Below are positions 1-9,313 of a DNA stretch of 64,000 nt, one piece after another; positions within the stretch are counted from its first letter, which is position 1, and every line of letters begins with the position of its first letter. The notes under the pieces were generated by a model that saw only the letters and a program-made list of their open reading frames with translations, did no database searches and was not told the DNA's origin. This stretch comes from Occultella glacieicola (GTDB lineage: Bacteria > Actinomycetota > Actinomycetes > Actinomycetales > Beutenbergiaceae). The stretch covers positions 1 through 64,000 of the forward strand of contig NZ_SMNA01000016.1 of the NCBI RefSeq assembly GCF_004353825.1, in the 5' to 3' direction. Made by a program: the position numbers and the translations under genes.

Positions 1-888
1 GGCGGGGGTCGCGGCGCCCGTGCCGGCGGCGTCGGCCGCGAGGGCGCGCCCCAGGCCGAGGCTGAGCCCGCCGGCGCCGAGCACGAACCGTGGGCGGTGC
101 GTGCCGGCGTCCGCGGCTCGCCCGGCCGACGACGAGCCCACGATGGCGGCCCCGACCAGGTCGAGGTGGGCGTCCGTGAACGCGTCGAGTACCACGGCGG
201 CCGCTGCGGTGGTGGTGCCCGCCGCCTCGATGGCGCTAGCGAGCGCCGTGACCGGATCCGTCGCATGGGGCGCGTGCGCGTTCGCCACGGCGGGTGACCC
301 GGCGCCGGGGGCGACCGGCCCGCCCGACCCGCCCTGCGCCGTCGGGCCGTAACTGCGCCAGTCCACCGCGGCGATCGGCAGGGCCGTCTGCGCGCCGAGG
401 TGGCGCACCAGGTCCGACTCGGTGCTGGGGGTGACCGGGTGCGCGCTCATCGTGGGCTGGCGGTCGAGGCGGAACACCCGGTCGCCGTCGCGGGCGAAGT
501 GGTGCCCGAAGAACGTGTACCGGCCGAAGTCGGGCTGGGCGAACAGCACCGGGACGGCGCGGTCGCCGAAGACCTCGCGACCCAGCTCGAGGACGCGGCC
601 GAGGCTGCCAGTCACGGGGGAGGAGTCCGCCGTCGAACAGGCCTTGTACTGCACGATCGGGGCGCCGCGGCCGGCGAACCAGCGCAGTGCGGGGCCGACC
701 TCGGCGGCGAGCGCCTCAGTGGGCAGGGACCGAGCGACGCCGGCGATCCCGATCACGTCGTGGCCGCCCTCGAGCCGCTCGGCGGCGGCCACGGACGTGG
801 CGAGCACCCCGGTCAGCCCCGCCGCCCGCAGCTGCAGCAGCGCGTCCACCGATCCGGTGAAGTCGTCGCCGTAGAAGCCGAACCTCAT
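1..888 (-). CDS. DUF1537-family acid-sugar kinase, partial (C-terminus beyond left edge)
   Basis: The reverse frame is open from an ATG at 888 to base 1, giving 296 visible codons. The start MRFGFYGDDFTGSVDAL is the typical N-terminal motif of four-carbon acid-sugar kinases, and the visible part ends near RPRFVLGAGGLSLGL, where the sugar-binding domain meets the ATP-binding domain. The second domain is outside the window. The ATG overlaps the stop of the RuBisCO-like gene as ATGA, so translation is probably coupled. Established knowledge: DUF1537 kinases phosphorylate threonate, erythronate and related acids. One branch, OiaK, phosphorylates 3-oxo-isoapionate in D-apiose catabolism and is paired with the RuBisCO-like decarboxylase OiaX. 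The pairing here makes OiaK the best guess, but substrate cannot be read from sequence alone. Confidence 0.85.
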   Translation of the reverse strand, partial: MRFGFYGDDFTGSVDALLQLRAAGLTGVLATSVAAAERLEGGHDVIGIAGVARSLPTEALAAEVGPALRWFAGRGAPIVQYKACSTADSSPVTGSLGRVLELGREVFGDRAVPVLFAQPDFGRYTFFGHHFARDGDRVFRLDRQPTMSAHPVTPSTESDLVRHLGAQTALPIAAVDWRSYGPTAQGGSGGPVAPGAGSPAVANAHAPHATDPVTALASAIEAAGTTTAAAAVVLDAFTDAHLDLVGAAIVGSSSAGRAADAGTHRPRFVLGAGGLSLGLGRALAADAAGTGAATPA

Positions 889-2132
889 CGGGGCGGCCCG
901 AACGCGGCTAGGGCCGCGGAAAGCTCCGGCACCGACTCCGCGCGCCGCTCGAGGGTCTCGCCGGCGAGCGCGGCGGACCACGCCTCGCGCATCGCGCGCA
1001 CCCCGGCCGCCGAGCCGCCCGGGTGGCCGTGGATGCCGCCTCCGGCGAGGACCAGCAGCCGGTCGGTGCCGACCCGGTCGTACGTGCGGGTGGCCAGGGC
1101 GGCGGTCTGTCCCGAGGAGAGCACCGGCACCGCCTCGTACCCGCCGAGCAGCGGGGTGCGGACGGCGGCGATCGAGGCGAGCACCTGCTCGTCGCTCTCG
1201 TAGAACTTGTTGCTCAGCCCGTTCGTGTGGACGTGGTCCGACCCGGCCAGGCGGGAGAGCTTCTGGAACACCATGAAGTCGATGCCCAGCTGCGGCGACC
1301 GCGAGTAGGCGCCGAACATGGTGCGGTGCCCGTGGATCGGGAGCTCGGAGTGGGCCCGGAGGTACTGCAGGCCGGCCAGACCGACGGTGTTCACGCAGAC
1401 CATCACGCAGGTGCCACCGGCGGCCTTGACGAGGTCGTGGTTCGCGGCCAGCCGGTCGATGTCGTCGGTGATGTTGAACGCGTACATCGGCATCCGGCCG
1501 TTGCGGTCCGCGGCCCGGTGCAGGGCGTCCGTGACCACCCGCACCCGCTCCGCCAGCGGCAGGTGCGTGGCGTTGCCCTGGAGCTCGTCGTCCTTGATGA
1601 AGTCGATGCCCGCGTCCGCGAGCTCGGTGACCAGCTCGGCGAGCTGCTGGGCGCTCAGCCCGATGCTCGGCTTGACGATGGTGCCCAGCAGCGGGCCGCG
1701 GTCACGACCGGCCAGGCGCACGGTGCCCTCCCAGCCGAAGGCCGGTCCCGGGTACCGCTGGGCGAACGCGGCGGGCAGGTCCAGGTCCACCAGGCGCAGC
1801 GCGCCGGCCTCCCGGATCTCGAACAGGTTCCCGGCGACGGCGGCGAGCAGGTTCGGGATCGAGGGCCCGAAGTTGTCCAGGGGGAACTCGATGCTCACCC
1901 GCGCCCGCTTCGCCCGGCTCCAGTCCCCGGAGGCGCCCGGCAGCGGTGGGCGCCCGCTCGGCGGCAGTTCCTCGATCCCGACCACCCGGGCCGCGAACCG
2001 GCGCTTGAGGTCCTCGGTCTCGCGGGCCACGGCGACGAACGTGCCGCTGGACTGCTCGCTCGCCATCACGGCGGCGGTCCGATCCAGGGGCAGTGCGGTC
2101 TCGATCTCGTAGACCGCGGTGACGACGCTCAT
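885..2132 (-). CDS. RuBisCO-like protein (candidate 3-oxo-isoapionate-4-phosphate decarboxylase)
   Basis: 415 residues, the usual length of a RuBisCO large-subunit-type protein. Key active-site positions are visible: IVKP with Lys154; the metal and carbamylation motif KDDE at 180-183; HGHR at 267-270; the loop-6 lysine Lys309 in NGLSNKF; and SSG at 339-341 in place of the canonical SGG. Lysine, Asp and Glu ligands are kept, so it should be an active enolase-superfamily-like decarboxylase or isomerase. It is very unlikely to fix carbon, because no phosphoribulokinase or small subunit is nearby. It lies between a DUF1537 kinase (4-bp overlap) and a pectinesterase (82-bp gap). OiaX of the apiose pathway is the family member with this neighbour; apiose occurs in pectin. 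An unrelated RLP activity remains possible. Confidence 0.85.
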   Translation of the reverse strand: MSVVTAVYEIETALPLDRTAAVMASEQSSGTFVAVARETEDLKRRFAARVVGIEELPPSGRPPLPGASGDWSRAKRARVSIEFPLDNFGPSIPNLLAAVAGNLFEIREAGALRLVDLDLPAAFAQRYPGPAFGWEGTVRLAGRDRGPLLGTIVKPSIGLSAQQLAELVTELADAGIDFIKDDELQGNATHLPLAERVRVVTDALHRAADRNGRMPMYAFNITDDIDRLAANHDLVKAAGGTCVMVCVNTVGLAGLQYLRAHSELPIHGHRTMFGAYSRSPQLGIDFMVFQKLSRLAGSDHVHTNGLSNKFYESDEQVLASIAAVRTPLLGGYEAVPVLSSGQTAALATRTYDRVGTDRLLVLAGGGIHGHPGGSAAGVRAMREAWSAALAGETLERRAESVPELSAALAAFGPPR

Positions 2133-2214
2133 CCATGCTCCTTCGCGGCCGGCACGTGCCCCGGACTCGGCCTTCGCTCAAGCCTATGCAAGAATGACTG
2201 GACGTGCAAGCAGG

Positions 2215-3630
2215 TCAGCGCGGATCCCAGCCGCCGAGGAGATGTGCCGGGGTGCGGAACGGCGCCGCCTCGTCCGGATCGAGTGTGCGGGCCACGGCCG
2301 ACCGGCCGTCGACGTCGAGCGGGAGTCCGTCGAGCGTGCGGCTGCCGTGCTCGGCCAGGCGCAGCCGCCTCGTGTCCCATCGCCCGGTCGCGTCCGTGAG
2401 GACCCAGCCCTGCGGGGCGATGTGGGCGTCCATGCTGGCGTCGACGAACACCACCTGGCTCGGCGCGAACCGGGACAGCTCGACCCGGCTCAGATAGCAG
2501 CTGCCGTCCGGAACCGCTGGCGCCCTGGTCAGCCGGACGTTGACGAACGCCGCTCCCGGGCCGTCGTCGACGTTGCGGATCTGGGTGTAGTAGCCGGGGC
2601 CGAGGGCCTTGAGCTCGGTGTCCTCCACGACGATGCCGCCGGTGCCCCAGACGAAGTCCACGTCACCCTCGATGTAACTGTCGACGACGTAGCCGGCGCC
2701 CTGCAGGCGCAGCGTGTCCTGATGGCTGAGCAGCGAGACCCGGCGCAGCGTGATCCGCCTCCCGTTGCCGCGGAACGCCTCGGCCTGGCCGCCGCCGGCG
2801 GGGGTGCTGTTGTGGATCGTGAGGTTCTCCACGGTCACGTCGTCGGCATCGACCCCGACGACGGCCCGCCAGCAGTTGAACCGGTCGGAGCCCGGCAGCA
2901 CGCGTTTCGGGCAGCAGCTGATCTCGATCGGCAGCCCGCGCATCGCCGCGTCGCCGTTGAGGCGGTCGTTGTTCGGATAGGTGATCACGGTCCCGTTCCG
3001 GTCGCCGCCGCGCAGCGTGAGCCGCGGCTTGGTCGGCGGCACGTAGACGATCTCGCGGTAGGTCCCGGGTGCGATCCTGATCGTGACGTCGCGGTCGTTG
3101 CCCTCCGGCACGTGGTCGACGGCCCCCTGCACGGTGCAGAAGTCCTTGCCCCCGCTCGCGTCGACTTCCACCTGCGCCGTCCCGCGAGCGGGCGCCCGCT
3201 TGGTGTGCAGCCGCCAGCCGTCCTCGGCGCGGATGCCGCCGTGCCCCTGGACGAACCCGGCGTCCATCGTGACCACGAAGTCCGCGTCCTCCTCGAGGCC
3301 GCGGTGCAGGGTGAGGAGCACCTGCGTGCCCTCGGCGACGGCGGGAAGGTAGTGCCACAGGTGCAGCTCGCCGTGGTCGGTGCGGGCCGAGCCGATCGGA
3401 CGGCGCGCGCCCTCCGGATCGGCGAGGTCGATCGTGTCCACCACCGTGCCGTCCGTGCGGTGCACCTGAAGCCGGCCCCGTCGCCCGAGCGTCACCGGCC
3501 GGTCGAAGCTCAGGCGCAGCGGGGTGTCCACGCAGACCCCGGCTCCGCTCGGAGACACCCGGACGCCACCGCAGGTCCGCTCGTCGTCACGAGCGGTGAC
3601 CTCACGTGGGCTCAGCTCACGATGGCTCAT
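2215..3630 (-). CDS. Pectinesterase (carbohydrate esterase family 8)
   Basis: 471 residues. Residues about 20-120 look like a small Ig-like (SbsA/Big_5-type) domain, and about 150-460 form the right-handed beta-helix of CE8 pectin methylesterases. Motifs seen: GTYREIV (189-195), QAEAF (282-286, normally QAVAF), QDTL (304-307) and DFVWG (325-329). The two catalytic aspartates are therefore present (D305, D325). No signal peptide or transmembrane segment is visible at the N-terminus (MSHRELSPRE), so it probably demethylates imported oligogalacturonides in the cytoplasm. It heads the leftward unit with the RuBisCO-like and DUF1537 genes and is divergent from the polygalacturonase, sharing a 106-bp control region. 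Confidence 0.88.
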   Translation of the reverse strand: MSHRELSPREVTARDDERTCGGVRVSPSGAGVCVDTPLRLSFDRPVTLGRRGRLQVHRTDGTVVDTIDLADPEGARRPIGSARTDHGELHLWHYLPAVAEGTQVLLTLHRGLEEDADFVVTMDAGFVQGHGGIRAEDGWRLHTKRAPARGTAQVEVDASGGKDFCTVQGAVDHVPEGNDRDVTIRIAPGTYREIVYVPPTKPRLTLRGGDRNGTVITYPNNDRLNGDAAMRGLPIEISCCPKRVLPGSDRFNCWRAVVGVDADDVTVENLTIHNSTPAGGGQAEAFRGNGRRITLRRVSLLSHQDTLRLQGAGYVVDSYIEGDVDFVWGTGGIVVEDTELKALGPGYYTQIRNVDDGPGAAFVNVRLTRAPAVPDGSCYLSRVELSRFAPSQVVFVDASMDAHIAPQGWVLTDATGRWDTRRLRLAEHGSRTLDGLPLDVDGRSAVARTLDPDEAAPFRTPAHLLGGWDPR

Positions 3631-3674
3631 CGTCGCGACGTTCGCGAGGTTCGGGCGACGACGAGCACGGGCAC

Positions 3675-3717
3675 ACTATACGCAGTTCGCGCTAGGCTGG
3701 CTGCGCAGATCGCGCAA
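3675..3717. promoter_or_regulatory. Divergent promoter with two putative DeoR-type operators
   Basis: This is the region between the pectinesterase and GH28 starts. CTGCGCAGATCGCGCAA (3701-3717) is a CTGCGC-N5-GCGCAA palindrome that recurs at 23463-23479 in front of the aldo-keto reductase, beside the deoR-family gene. A weaker copy, ACGC-N5-GCGC (3680-3692), lies 23 bp away. It overlaps a TATAGT -10-like box on the reverse strand (3680-3675). Assignment to the DeoR protein is inference from the shared motif. Confidence 0.5.
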
Positions 3718-3736
3718 ATGGCTGAAGGGGACGGAC

Positions 3737-5062
3737 ATGATCGACTTCGACCCGCCGCTCTCGGGCGTCGTCGCCGCACGCTCGGCCGAGGTTCTGAGCC
3801 GGGTATCGGAGCCGGTGTTCGCCGACCGGGTCCTGGACGTCACCACGTTCGGGGCGGTCGGTGATGGCGTGAGCGACGCCGCGCCGGCGATCGCCGCGGC
3901 GGTGTCGGCCTGTTCGGCGGCCGGCGGTGGCCGCGTGCTCGTGCCGGCCGGGCGGTTCCGTACCGGGGCCGTGCATCTGCTCGACGACGTGGAACTGCAC
4001 CTGGCGTCCGGGGCGGTGCTGGCGTTCAGCCAGGACCCCGACGACTTCCTGCCGCCGGTCCGGACCCGCTACGAGGGCGTGGACTGCTTCAACTACTCGC
4101 CGCTCATCTACGCGATCGGTCGCCGGAACATCGCCGTGACCGGGGACGGCGTGATCGACGGTGGTGCCGACTCCCAGCACTGGTGGAACTGGGTCAAGGC
4201 GCCGGCGCCCGAGGAGGGGCCGGCGAAGCAGCGGCTCCTGGCCGCGGCGGCCGCCCGGGTGGCGGTCTCCGACCGGGTCTTCGGCGCGGGGGACAACCTG
4301 CGTCCGAACCTGCTCCAGTTCGTCGACTGCCGCAACGTCCTCATCTCCGGGGTCACGTTCCGCCGTTCGCCGATGTGGACCATCCACCCCCTCCGGTGCA
4401 CCAACGTCACGATCCGCGGCGTCCTGGTGGACAGCCGCGGGCCGAACAACGACGGGTGCAACCCGGAGTCCTCGCGGGACGTGCTGATCGAGGACTGCAC
4501 GTTCGACACCGGCGACGACTGCATCGCGATCAAGGCGGGCAAGGGCCCGGACGGGTGGCACCCGGGTGAGGCGACGGCGGGCGTGGTGATCCGGGACTGC
4601 CGGATGCGGGCCGGGCACGGCGGGATCACGGTGGGCAGCGAGACCAGTGGCGGCGTCTCGGACGTGGTGGCCTATCGCTGCCGGATGTCCAGCCCGGAGC
4701 TGGGTCGGGCCCTGCGGATCAAGTCCAACCCCGAGCGCGGCGGCTACATCCGGGACATCCTGTTCGCCGACATCGAGGTCGGCGAGGTCCGCCAGGCCGT
4801 GCTCGAGGTCGCCCTGGACTACGGCCGGGTGACCGCGGGGCCGCACCCACCGGACGTCCGGGGCATCGAGGTGCTCCGGGTCAGCGCGGAGTCCGCCGGG
4901 TGCGCGGTGCGGCTGATCGGGCTGCCGGATGCTCCGATCCGCCGGCTACGCCTGCGGGACTGCTCGTTCGGACGGCTCGCCGGGCCGGACGTCGTGCGCC
5001 ACGTGGTCGACTCCGACCTCGGCCCCGGCCGCGGTGAACCGGAGCAGTTGCCACAGCGGTAG
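3737..5062 (+). CDS. Polygalacturonase (glycoside hydrolase family 28), cytoplasmic type
   Basis: I chose ATG 3737 because AAGGGG lies 7-8 bp upstream; an in-frame upstream extension is possible but unsupported. 441 residues. The GH28 signature set is complete: NNDG (237-240), GDD (259-261), GHGG (293-296) and RIKS (327-330), with the three catalytic aspartates in the first two motifs. The N-terminus TTFGAVGDGVSD is the usual beta-helix entry. No signal peptide is seen, unlike secreted GH28 enzymes, which suggests exo-type trimming of imported oligogalacturonides or rhamnogalacturonides. The last 117 bp overlap the 3' end of the convergent gene ending at 4946. Confidence 0.9.
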   Translation: MIDFDPPLSGVVAARSAEVLSRVSEPVFADRVLDVTTFGAVGDGVSDAAPAIAAAVSACSAAGGGRVLVPAGRFRTGAVHLLDDVELHLASGAVLAFSQDPDDFLPPVRTRYEGVDCFNYSPLIYAIGRRNIAVTGDGVIDGGADSQHWWNWVKAPAPEEGPAKQRLLAAAAARVAVSDRVFGAGDNLRPNLLQFVDCRNVLISGVTFRRSPMWTIHPLRCTNVTIRGVLVDSRGPNNDGCNPESSRDVLIEDCTFDTGDDCIAIKAGKGPDGWHPGEATAGVVIRDCRMRAGHGGITVGSETSGGVSDVVAYRCRMSSPELGRALRIKSNPERGGYIRDILFADIEVGEVRQAVLEVALDYGRVTAGPHPPDVRGIEVLRVSAESAGCAVRLIGLPDAPIRRLRLRDCSFGRLAGPDVVRHVVDSDLGPGRGEPEQLPQR

Positions 5063-7048
5063 CGCGATCACCCAGGACGGGTTCCAGGTGTTGCTGTGCC
5101 CACGGTCCTGCCAGTTCGTGACGAAGAACGCCTCGGCCTGCTCGCCGACCACGTCGAAGCCCCACTCGCCGGGGGTGGTGCACACCCCCTGCCCCATCGT
5201 GGCCATGATGGTGCGGGCCCACCGCTGCAGCCAGGCGTCGCCGGTCAGCCGGCCCAGGCGCCACAGATCGAAACTGGGGAAGAAGACGTCGAGGTGGTGG
5301 TTCTGCACGCTGACGCCGGGCCAGCCGATCGCGTTGAAGCCGGCCTCCCGCAGCGGTGCGCCACGATCGAACCGTGGGTTCCAGTGGTAGACCCAGGTCA
5401 GCAGCCACTCGGCCACCACTCGAGCACGCTCCAGGTACGTCCCGTCACCGGTCTGGTCGTAGAGCGTCATCAGGAGTTCGAAGTAGCTCATGCCGCCCTC
5501 CTTGTCCTCGCAGGCGGCGTCGAGGGTGGAGTGCGCGAACGGCCGGTCGAACGTCGCGGCGTGCAGCTCGTGGTAGCCGTCGGCCAGGGTGATCGCCCGG
5601 CCGAGCAGGTCCGGGCGCGCGCACACCTCGGCCGCCCTGGCCACCGCCCGGACCGCCGGGATCCCCGCCGACCAGGCCGGATCCGTGACCGGGTGGCCGT
5701 CGGCGGTCCAGCCGATCGGCACCAGCCCCGACGGCGCCGTCGCCGTCGTGATGAACTCGGCGGCCTCCTGCAGCGCCGTCGACCAGGCGGGCGGCACCGG
5801 TACCTGTCGGTCGCGCAGCAGGGTGATCAGGTCGGCCAGGTCGCAGATGGTCTCACCGTGCGCCCGGGCGGACACAAGCTCACGTCCCCGGCGACGCAGC
5901 CCCTGCCAGCGCCGGTCGTCGTGGACGTAGGAGTTGTAGCGCAGTCCCGGCACCGAGGTGCCCGACCCGCCCAGGTAGAACTCGCTGGCGGCACGTGCCC
6001 GCGCGACCCGGTCCGGCTCGCTGTTCTCGAGGCCGACCCAGGCGTCGCACCACGCCAGCCGCAGGCACTGCCCGGTCCAGCCGTAGAGGAAGTCGACGGC
6101 CGCGCGCCCGGGCCGCGCACGTGGCTCACCCCAGGCGGGGAACTTGAGGTACCCGGTCACCGGGCCGTCAGTGAAGGCACGGGCATCGAGCGCGGCGACC
6201 CGCAGGTCGAGGTGCCGGCGATCGTCGAGTGGTCCGGCGAACTCGCGCTCGCCGCCGTCGAACAGGTCCCGGCCGAGGCGCACCAGCTCGCGGAACCCCT
6301 GACCGGGGGCGGCCCGGCCGCGGGCGAGCAGGAACCGCTGGCGCACTGAGCCCCCCGGCGGCAGATCGCGATAGCCGTCGGCGGTCGCCGCGGTGCGGGC
6401 CTTGTGCACATACGTGACGTCCGGTTCGCCGTCGAACAGCGTGACACCGCTGAGCCCGAGCGCGCGGGTGCCGTCGACGGTGTCGCTGGCGACAGCGCCG
6501 AGTGAGCCGTACCGCACCCGCCCGCTCGCGTCCTCGTCCGGATCCGGCAGCGAGACCAGCGTCAGGGTCGCGCCCTGCGCGTCCTGCAGACAGACCGCCG
6601 GCACCGGCAGACGGTGCACCTCGGTGACGAACCCGCCCCGGCCCACGTGCGGAACCACCCGGTCGGGATCGGCCGACGGGTTGTCGTGATAGATCACCTG
6701 GGGCATCGTCACCCGGGCGGTCCCGGGTCCCGGTACCCGCAGCCCGACCACCACGTCGGCGATGAGGTCCCCGGTGTCGTTGCTCCAGGTCAGCTCGAGC
6801 GCGAGCCCCCGCTCGTCCAGCCGGGCGACGACCACGACCCGCACCGGTCCCACCAACCCCGACACCCGGACGATGTCATCGCCGGGGGACGGCTCGGCGC
6901 CGGTCAGCCCGGGGGTGCGCTCACGCCACGGCCGGCCCGTCGAGACGACCAGCATCTCGCTGAGCAGGTCCGGCCACGACGGGAGTTCGTGGGCCACGGC
7001 GTCCGGTGCTCCGATGACGAACCGGGCCAGGTCGAGCCCGGTCAGCAC
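4946..7048 (-). CDS. Putative six-hairpin glycosidase-like protein, family not recognised
   Basis: 700 residues from a GTG at 7048 (29 bp after the stop of the sialidase-like gene; no strong SD, so the start is uncertain). The N-terminal 300 residues look beta-rich. The C-terminal half (about 330-690) is helical, Trp/Asp/Glu-rich and has repeats such as YFELLMTLYDQTGDGTYLERA and WRLGRLTGDAWLQRWA, resembling an (alpha/alpha)6 barrel. I cannot place it in a CAZy family. It has no signal peptide, and it is the last gene of the Opp-type importer operon, so a role in cleaving the imported oligosaccharide is likely. Its 3' end overlaps the GH28 gene. Confidence 0.65.
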   Translation of the reverse strand: MLTGLDLARFVIGAPDAVAHELPSWPDLLSEMLVVSTGRPWRERTPGLTGAEPSPGDDIVRVSGLVGPVRVVVVARLDERGLALELTWSNDTGDLIADVVVGLRVPGPGTARVTMPQVIYHDNPSADPDRVVPHVGRGGFVTEVHRLPVPAVCLQDAQGATLTLVSLPDPDEDASGRVRYGSLGAVASDTVDGTRALGLSGVTLFDGEPDVTYVHKARTAATADGYRDLPPGGSVRQRFLLARGRAAPGQGFRELVRLGRDLFDGGEREFAGPLDDRRHLDLRVAALDARAFTDGPVTGYLKFPAWGEPRARPGRAAVDFLYGWTGQCLRLAWCDAWVGLENSEPDRVARARAASEFYLGGSGTSVPGLRYNSYVHDDRRWQGLRRRGRELVSARAHGETICDLADLITLLRDRQVPVPPAWSTALQEAAEFITTATAPSGLVPIGWTADGHPVTDPAWSAGIPAVRAVARAAEVCARPDLLGRAITLADGYHELHAATFDRPFAHSTLDAACEDKEGGMSYFELLMTLYDQTGDGTYLERARVVAEWLLTWVYHWNPRFDRGAPLREAGFNAIGWPGVSVQNHHLDVFFPSFDLWRLGRLTGDAWLQRWARTIMATMGQGVCTTPGEWGFDVVGEQAEAFFVTNWQDRGHSNTWNPSWVIALPLWQLLRFTAAGAEVGVDHVAHDVRPGEPSERAVPQA

Positions 7049-7076
7049 CGGCTCGCCCCGGCCGCCGGCGAGGCCA

Positions 7077-8186
7077 TCACACCGCGTCCTCGGTGGTGTC
7101 CAGCGCCAGTCCGTCGTCCAGGTCCCCGGCGATCCAGTCGGGGTCCAGCCGGACGTGCTTGATCGTCTTGCGCAGGTAGGAGAAGGCGACGTTGAGGGTG
7201 CCGTCGGACGCCTGGATCATGGCCGGGTAGGAGTAGCCCACCGGGGCGTCCTTGTACTCGAGATCGGCCACCTGGAGGTTGCGCCGTCGCGGCCAGGTCC
7301 GCCCACCGTCCTCGGAGAGCGCGAGCGTGAGCGGTGTGCGGACCGCCTTCTTCCGCCAGCCGTCACCGGACGGCACGAACCGGAACTGGTCGCGCTCCAT
7401 GGTCGCGTCGTTGAACACCGCGGCGAGTCGGCCGTCGGCCAGGGCGAGGTGCTGCAGCGCGGAGTTGTTGTTCGGGAGGGCCGTGCGGACCGGCGGCGTC
7501 CACGTGCGACCGAGGTCGGCGGACTCCGAGGCGTAGGCCCGGTCGGCGGCACGGGAGCGGAACAGGCCGAGGAGGCTGCCGTCGGCCCGGGGGGCGATGC
7601 TCATCTGGACCCGGTGCCGGCTCCCTGGCACCTCGACCACCTCCCAGGTGTGTCCCTCGTCGGTGCTGCGGGCGACCACGCTGTACTCGCCGTCGGCGTC
7701 GACCTGGTAGGCCGGCAGCAGCCAGGTTCCGTCGGCCAGGAAGAGCGGTGGGTTGCGCAGGAAGAAGCCGGGTCCGGCGAACAGCGTCCGCGGCTCGGAC
7801 CAGCTCTGCCCGTCGTCGTCGGAGGTGCGCAGCAGGACGTGGGCGTCGGTGCGGTCGTGGGGCGTGTTGGAGGTGTGCAGCAGCCAGATCCGTCCACCCG
7901 GTGCGCGGAACAGGACCGGGTTCTGCTCGGACCGGTCCGGGTCCGCGGCGATCAGGCGCGGTCGGGACCACTCGGTGGCGCCGGCGGGCAGCCGGGCGAG
8001 CACCACGTTGGTCTCACGGTCGCCCTCCTGCGGGCCGTTGAACCAGGCGCAGAGCAGGTCGCCCCCGGTCGTCTCGGTCAGCGTCGCGGCGTGGCTGTCC
8101 ACGGGGTGCACCACAGGCAGGAAAGCCTCGGTCAGCTGCGGGTCGGCGGCGGACGGCGTGAGTCGCCCGGTCAGTCGCGGGTCCAT
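7077..8186 (-). CDS. Sialidase-superfamily (BNR-repeat) glycosidase-like protein
   Basis: The start at 8186 is chosen for GAAGGA seven bases upstream. An ATG at 8240 overlapping the oppF stop is the alternative. 369 residues. Asp-box-like repeats are visible ([32 protein letters not shown]), giving a six-bladed propeller fold. Similar proteins are labelled exo-alpha-sialidase, but sialic acid is an unlikely target here. Pectin contains 2-keto-3-deoxy sugars and uronic acids that related propeller enzymes attack. No signal peptide is seen. The gene sits between the importer genes and the six-hairpin-like gene with a 28-bp gap, so it probably works on the imported oligosaccharide. Confidence 0.75.
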   Translation of the reverse strand: MDPRLTGRLTPSAADPQLTEAFLPVVHPVDSHAATLTETTGGDLLCAWFNGPQEGDRETNVVLARLPAGATEWSRPRLIAADPDRSEQNPVLFRAPGGRIWLLHTSNTPHDRTDAHVLLRTSDDDGQSWSEPRTLFAGPGFFLRNPPLFLADGTWLLPAYQVDADGEYSVVARSTDEGHTWEVVEVPGSRHRVQMSIAPRADGSLLGLFRSRAADRAYASESADLGRTWTPPVRTALPNNNSALQHLALADGRLAAVFNDATMERDQFRFVPSGDGWRKKAVRTPLTLALSEDGGRTWPRRRNLQVADLEYKDAPVGYSYPAMIQASDGTLNVAFSYLRKTIKHVRLDPDWIAGDLDDGLALDTTEDAV

Positions 8187-8236
8187 GTCGGCGTCCTTCG
8201 GGTGATCAGTGGGCGGGGACGGTTCGGCGGCGGTCC

Positions 8237-9313
8237 TCATGCCACACCGAGCTCCTCGATCCCACGCAGGCCCAGCTCCTCGCTGAAGTGGCACGCCACC
8301 CGCCGCCCGGGCGAGACCTCACGCAGCGCCGGCACGCTGGTCGCGCACAGCTCCTGCGCGTAGGCGCACCGCGTGCGGAACGGGCAGCCCGAAGGGACGT
8401 CGGAGGGGTCGGCCACCTCGCCCTGGAGCACGATCCGTTCGCGACGCTTGGCGGCGTTCGGGTCGGGGTTGGGAACCGCGGACAGCAGGGCCTCGGTGTA
8501 GGGGTGCTGGGGCCGGCGGTACAGGTCGGCGGTCGGACCGGTCTCCACCACGTGACCCACGTACATCACCACGACCTCGTCGGCCATGTACTCGACCATG
8601 CCGAGGTCGTGGGAGATGAACAGGTAGGTCAGGTCCTCGTCCGCCTGGAGATCCTTCATCAGGTTGAGGATCTGCGCGCGGACGGAGACGTCGAGGGCGC
8701 TCACCGCCTCGTCGGCGACCACCAGCCGCGGGTCCAGGGCCAGGGCACGGGCCAGCCCCACCCGCTGCCGCTCGCCACCGCTGAACGCGTTCGGGTACCG
8801 GCGCAGGTACTCGGGTCGCAGGCCCACCCGGGCCAGCAGCGCGGCCACCCGGTCCTCGACCTCCGACTCCTTGACGACCTTGTTCACCCGCAGCGGCTCG
8901 CCGACGATGTCCGCCAGCGTCATCCGCGGGTTCAGCGAGGAGAACGGGTCCTGGAAGACCATCCGGATGTCCTGGCGGTACGGCTTCAGCTGGCGTTCGG
9001 TGAGCGGTGCCAGGTCGACGACCTCGCCGTCCGTCCTCCGGTACAGGATCTCGCCGGAGGTGGGCTCCTGGGCGCGGAGGATGCAGCGGCCCAGGGTGCT
9101 CTTGCCGCATCCGGACTCACCGACCAGCCCCACGGTCTGACCCTGCCTGATCTGCAGGTCGACGTGGTCCACCGCCTTGACCTGACCGACCGTGCGACCC
9201 CACAGCCCCTTCGTGATCGGGAAGTACTTGCTCAGTTGCCGGGTCTCGAGAAGCACGTCGGAGGTGTCCGTCCGGACGACCTCACTGTCGACGACGTCGG
9301 TGTCCTGGCTCAT
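8237..9313 (-). CDS. Opp/Dpp-type ABC importer ATPase (OppF-like)
   Basis: 358 residues from ATG 9313, which overlaps the previous gene as ATGA and has GAGGAG just upstream. Walker [10 protein letters not shown], signature FSGGERQR, Walker [13 protein letters not shown] and the C-terminal cysteine-rich stretch CPFRTRC are all present; the last is typical of the oligopeptide/nickel-type ATPase C-terminal domain. It should power the permeases encoded upstream together with the OppD-like subunit. The pectin-locus context suggests oligosaccharide transport. Opp-family importers with very large binding proteins are known to carry plant oligosaccharides. Confidence 0.93.
   Translation of the reverse strand: MSQDTDVVDSEVVRTDTSDVLLETRQLSKYFPITKGLWGRTVGQVKAVDHVDLQIRQGQTVGLVGESGCGKSTLGRCILRAQEPTSGEILYRRTDGEVVDLAPLTERQLKPYRQDIRMVFQDPFSSLNPRMTLADIVGEPLRVNKVVKESEVEDRVAALLARVGLRPEYLRRYPNAFSGGERQRVGLARALALDPRLVVADEAVSALDVSVRAQILNLMKDLQADEDLTYLFISHDLGMVEYMADEVVVMYVGHVVETGPTADLYRRPQHPYTEALLSAVPNPDPNAAKRRERIVLQGEVADPSDVPSGCPFRTRCAYAQELCATSVPALREVSPGRRVACHFSEELGLRGIEELGVA

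Noticed and set aside
885-2132. True RuBisCO and carbon fixation
   Set aside because: No small subunit or phosphoribulokinase, 415-residue RLP-type sequence with SSG in place of SGG, and a sugar-acid kinase neighbour.
1023-2399. Forward frame of 458 codons opposite the RuBisCO-like gene
   Set aside because: Opposite strand carries the complete active-site motif set; this frame has none.
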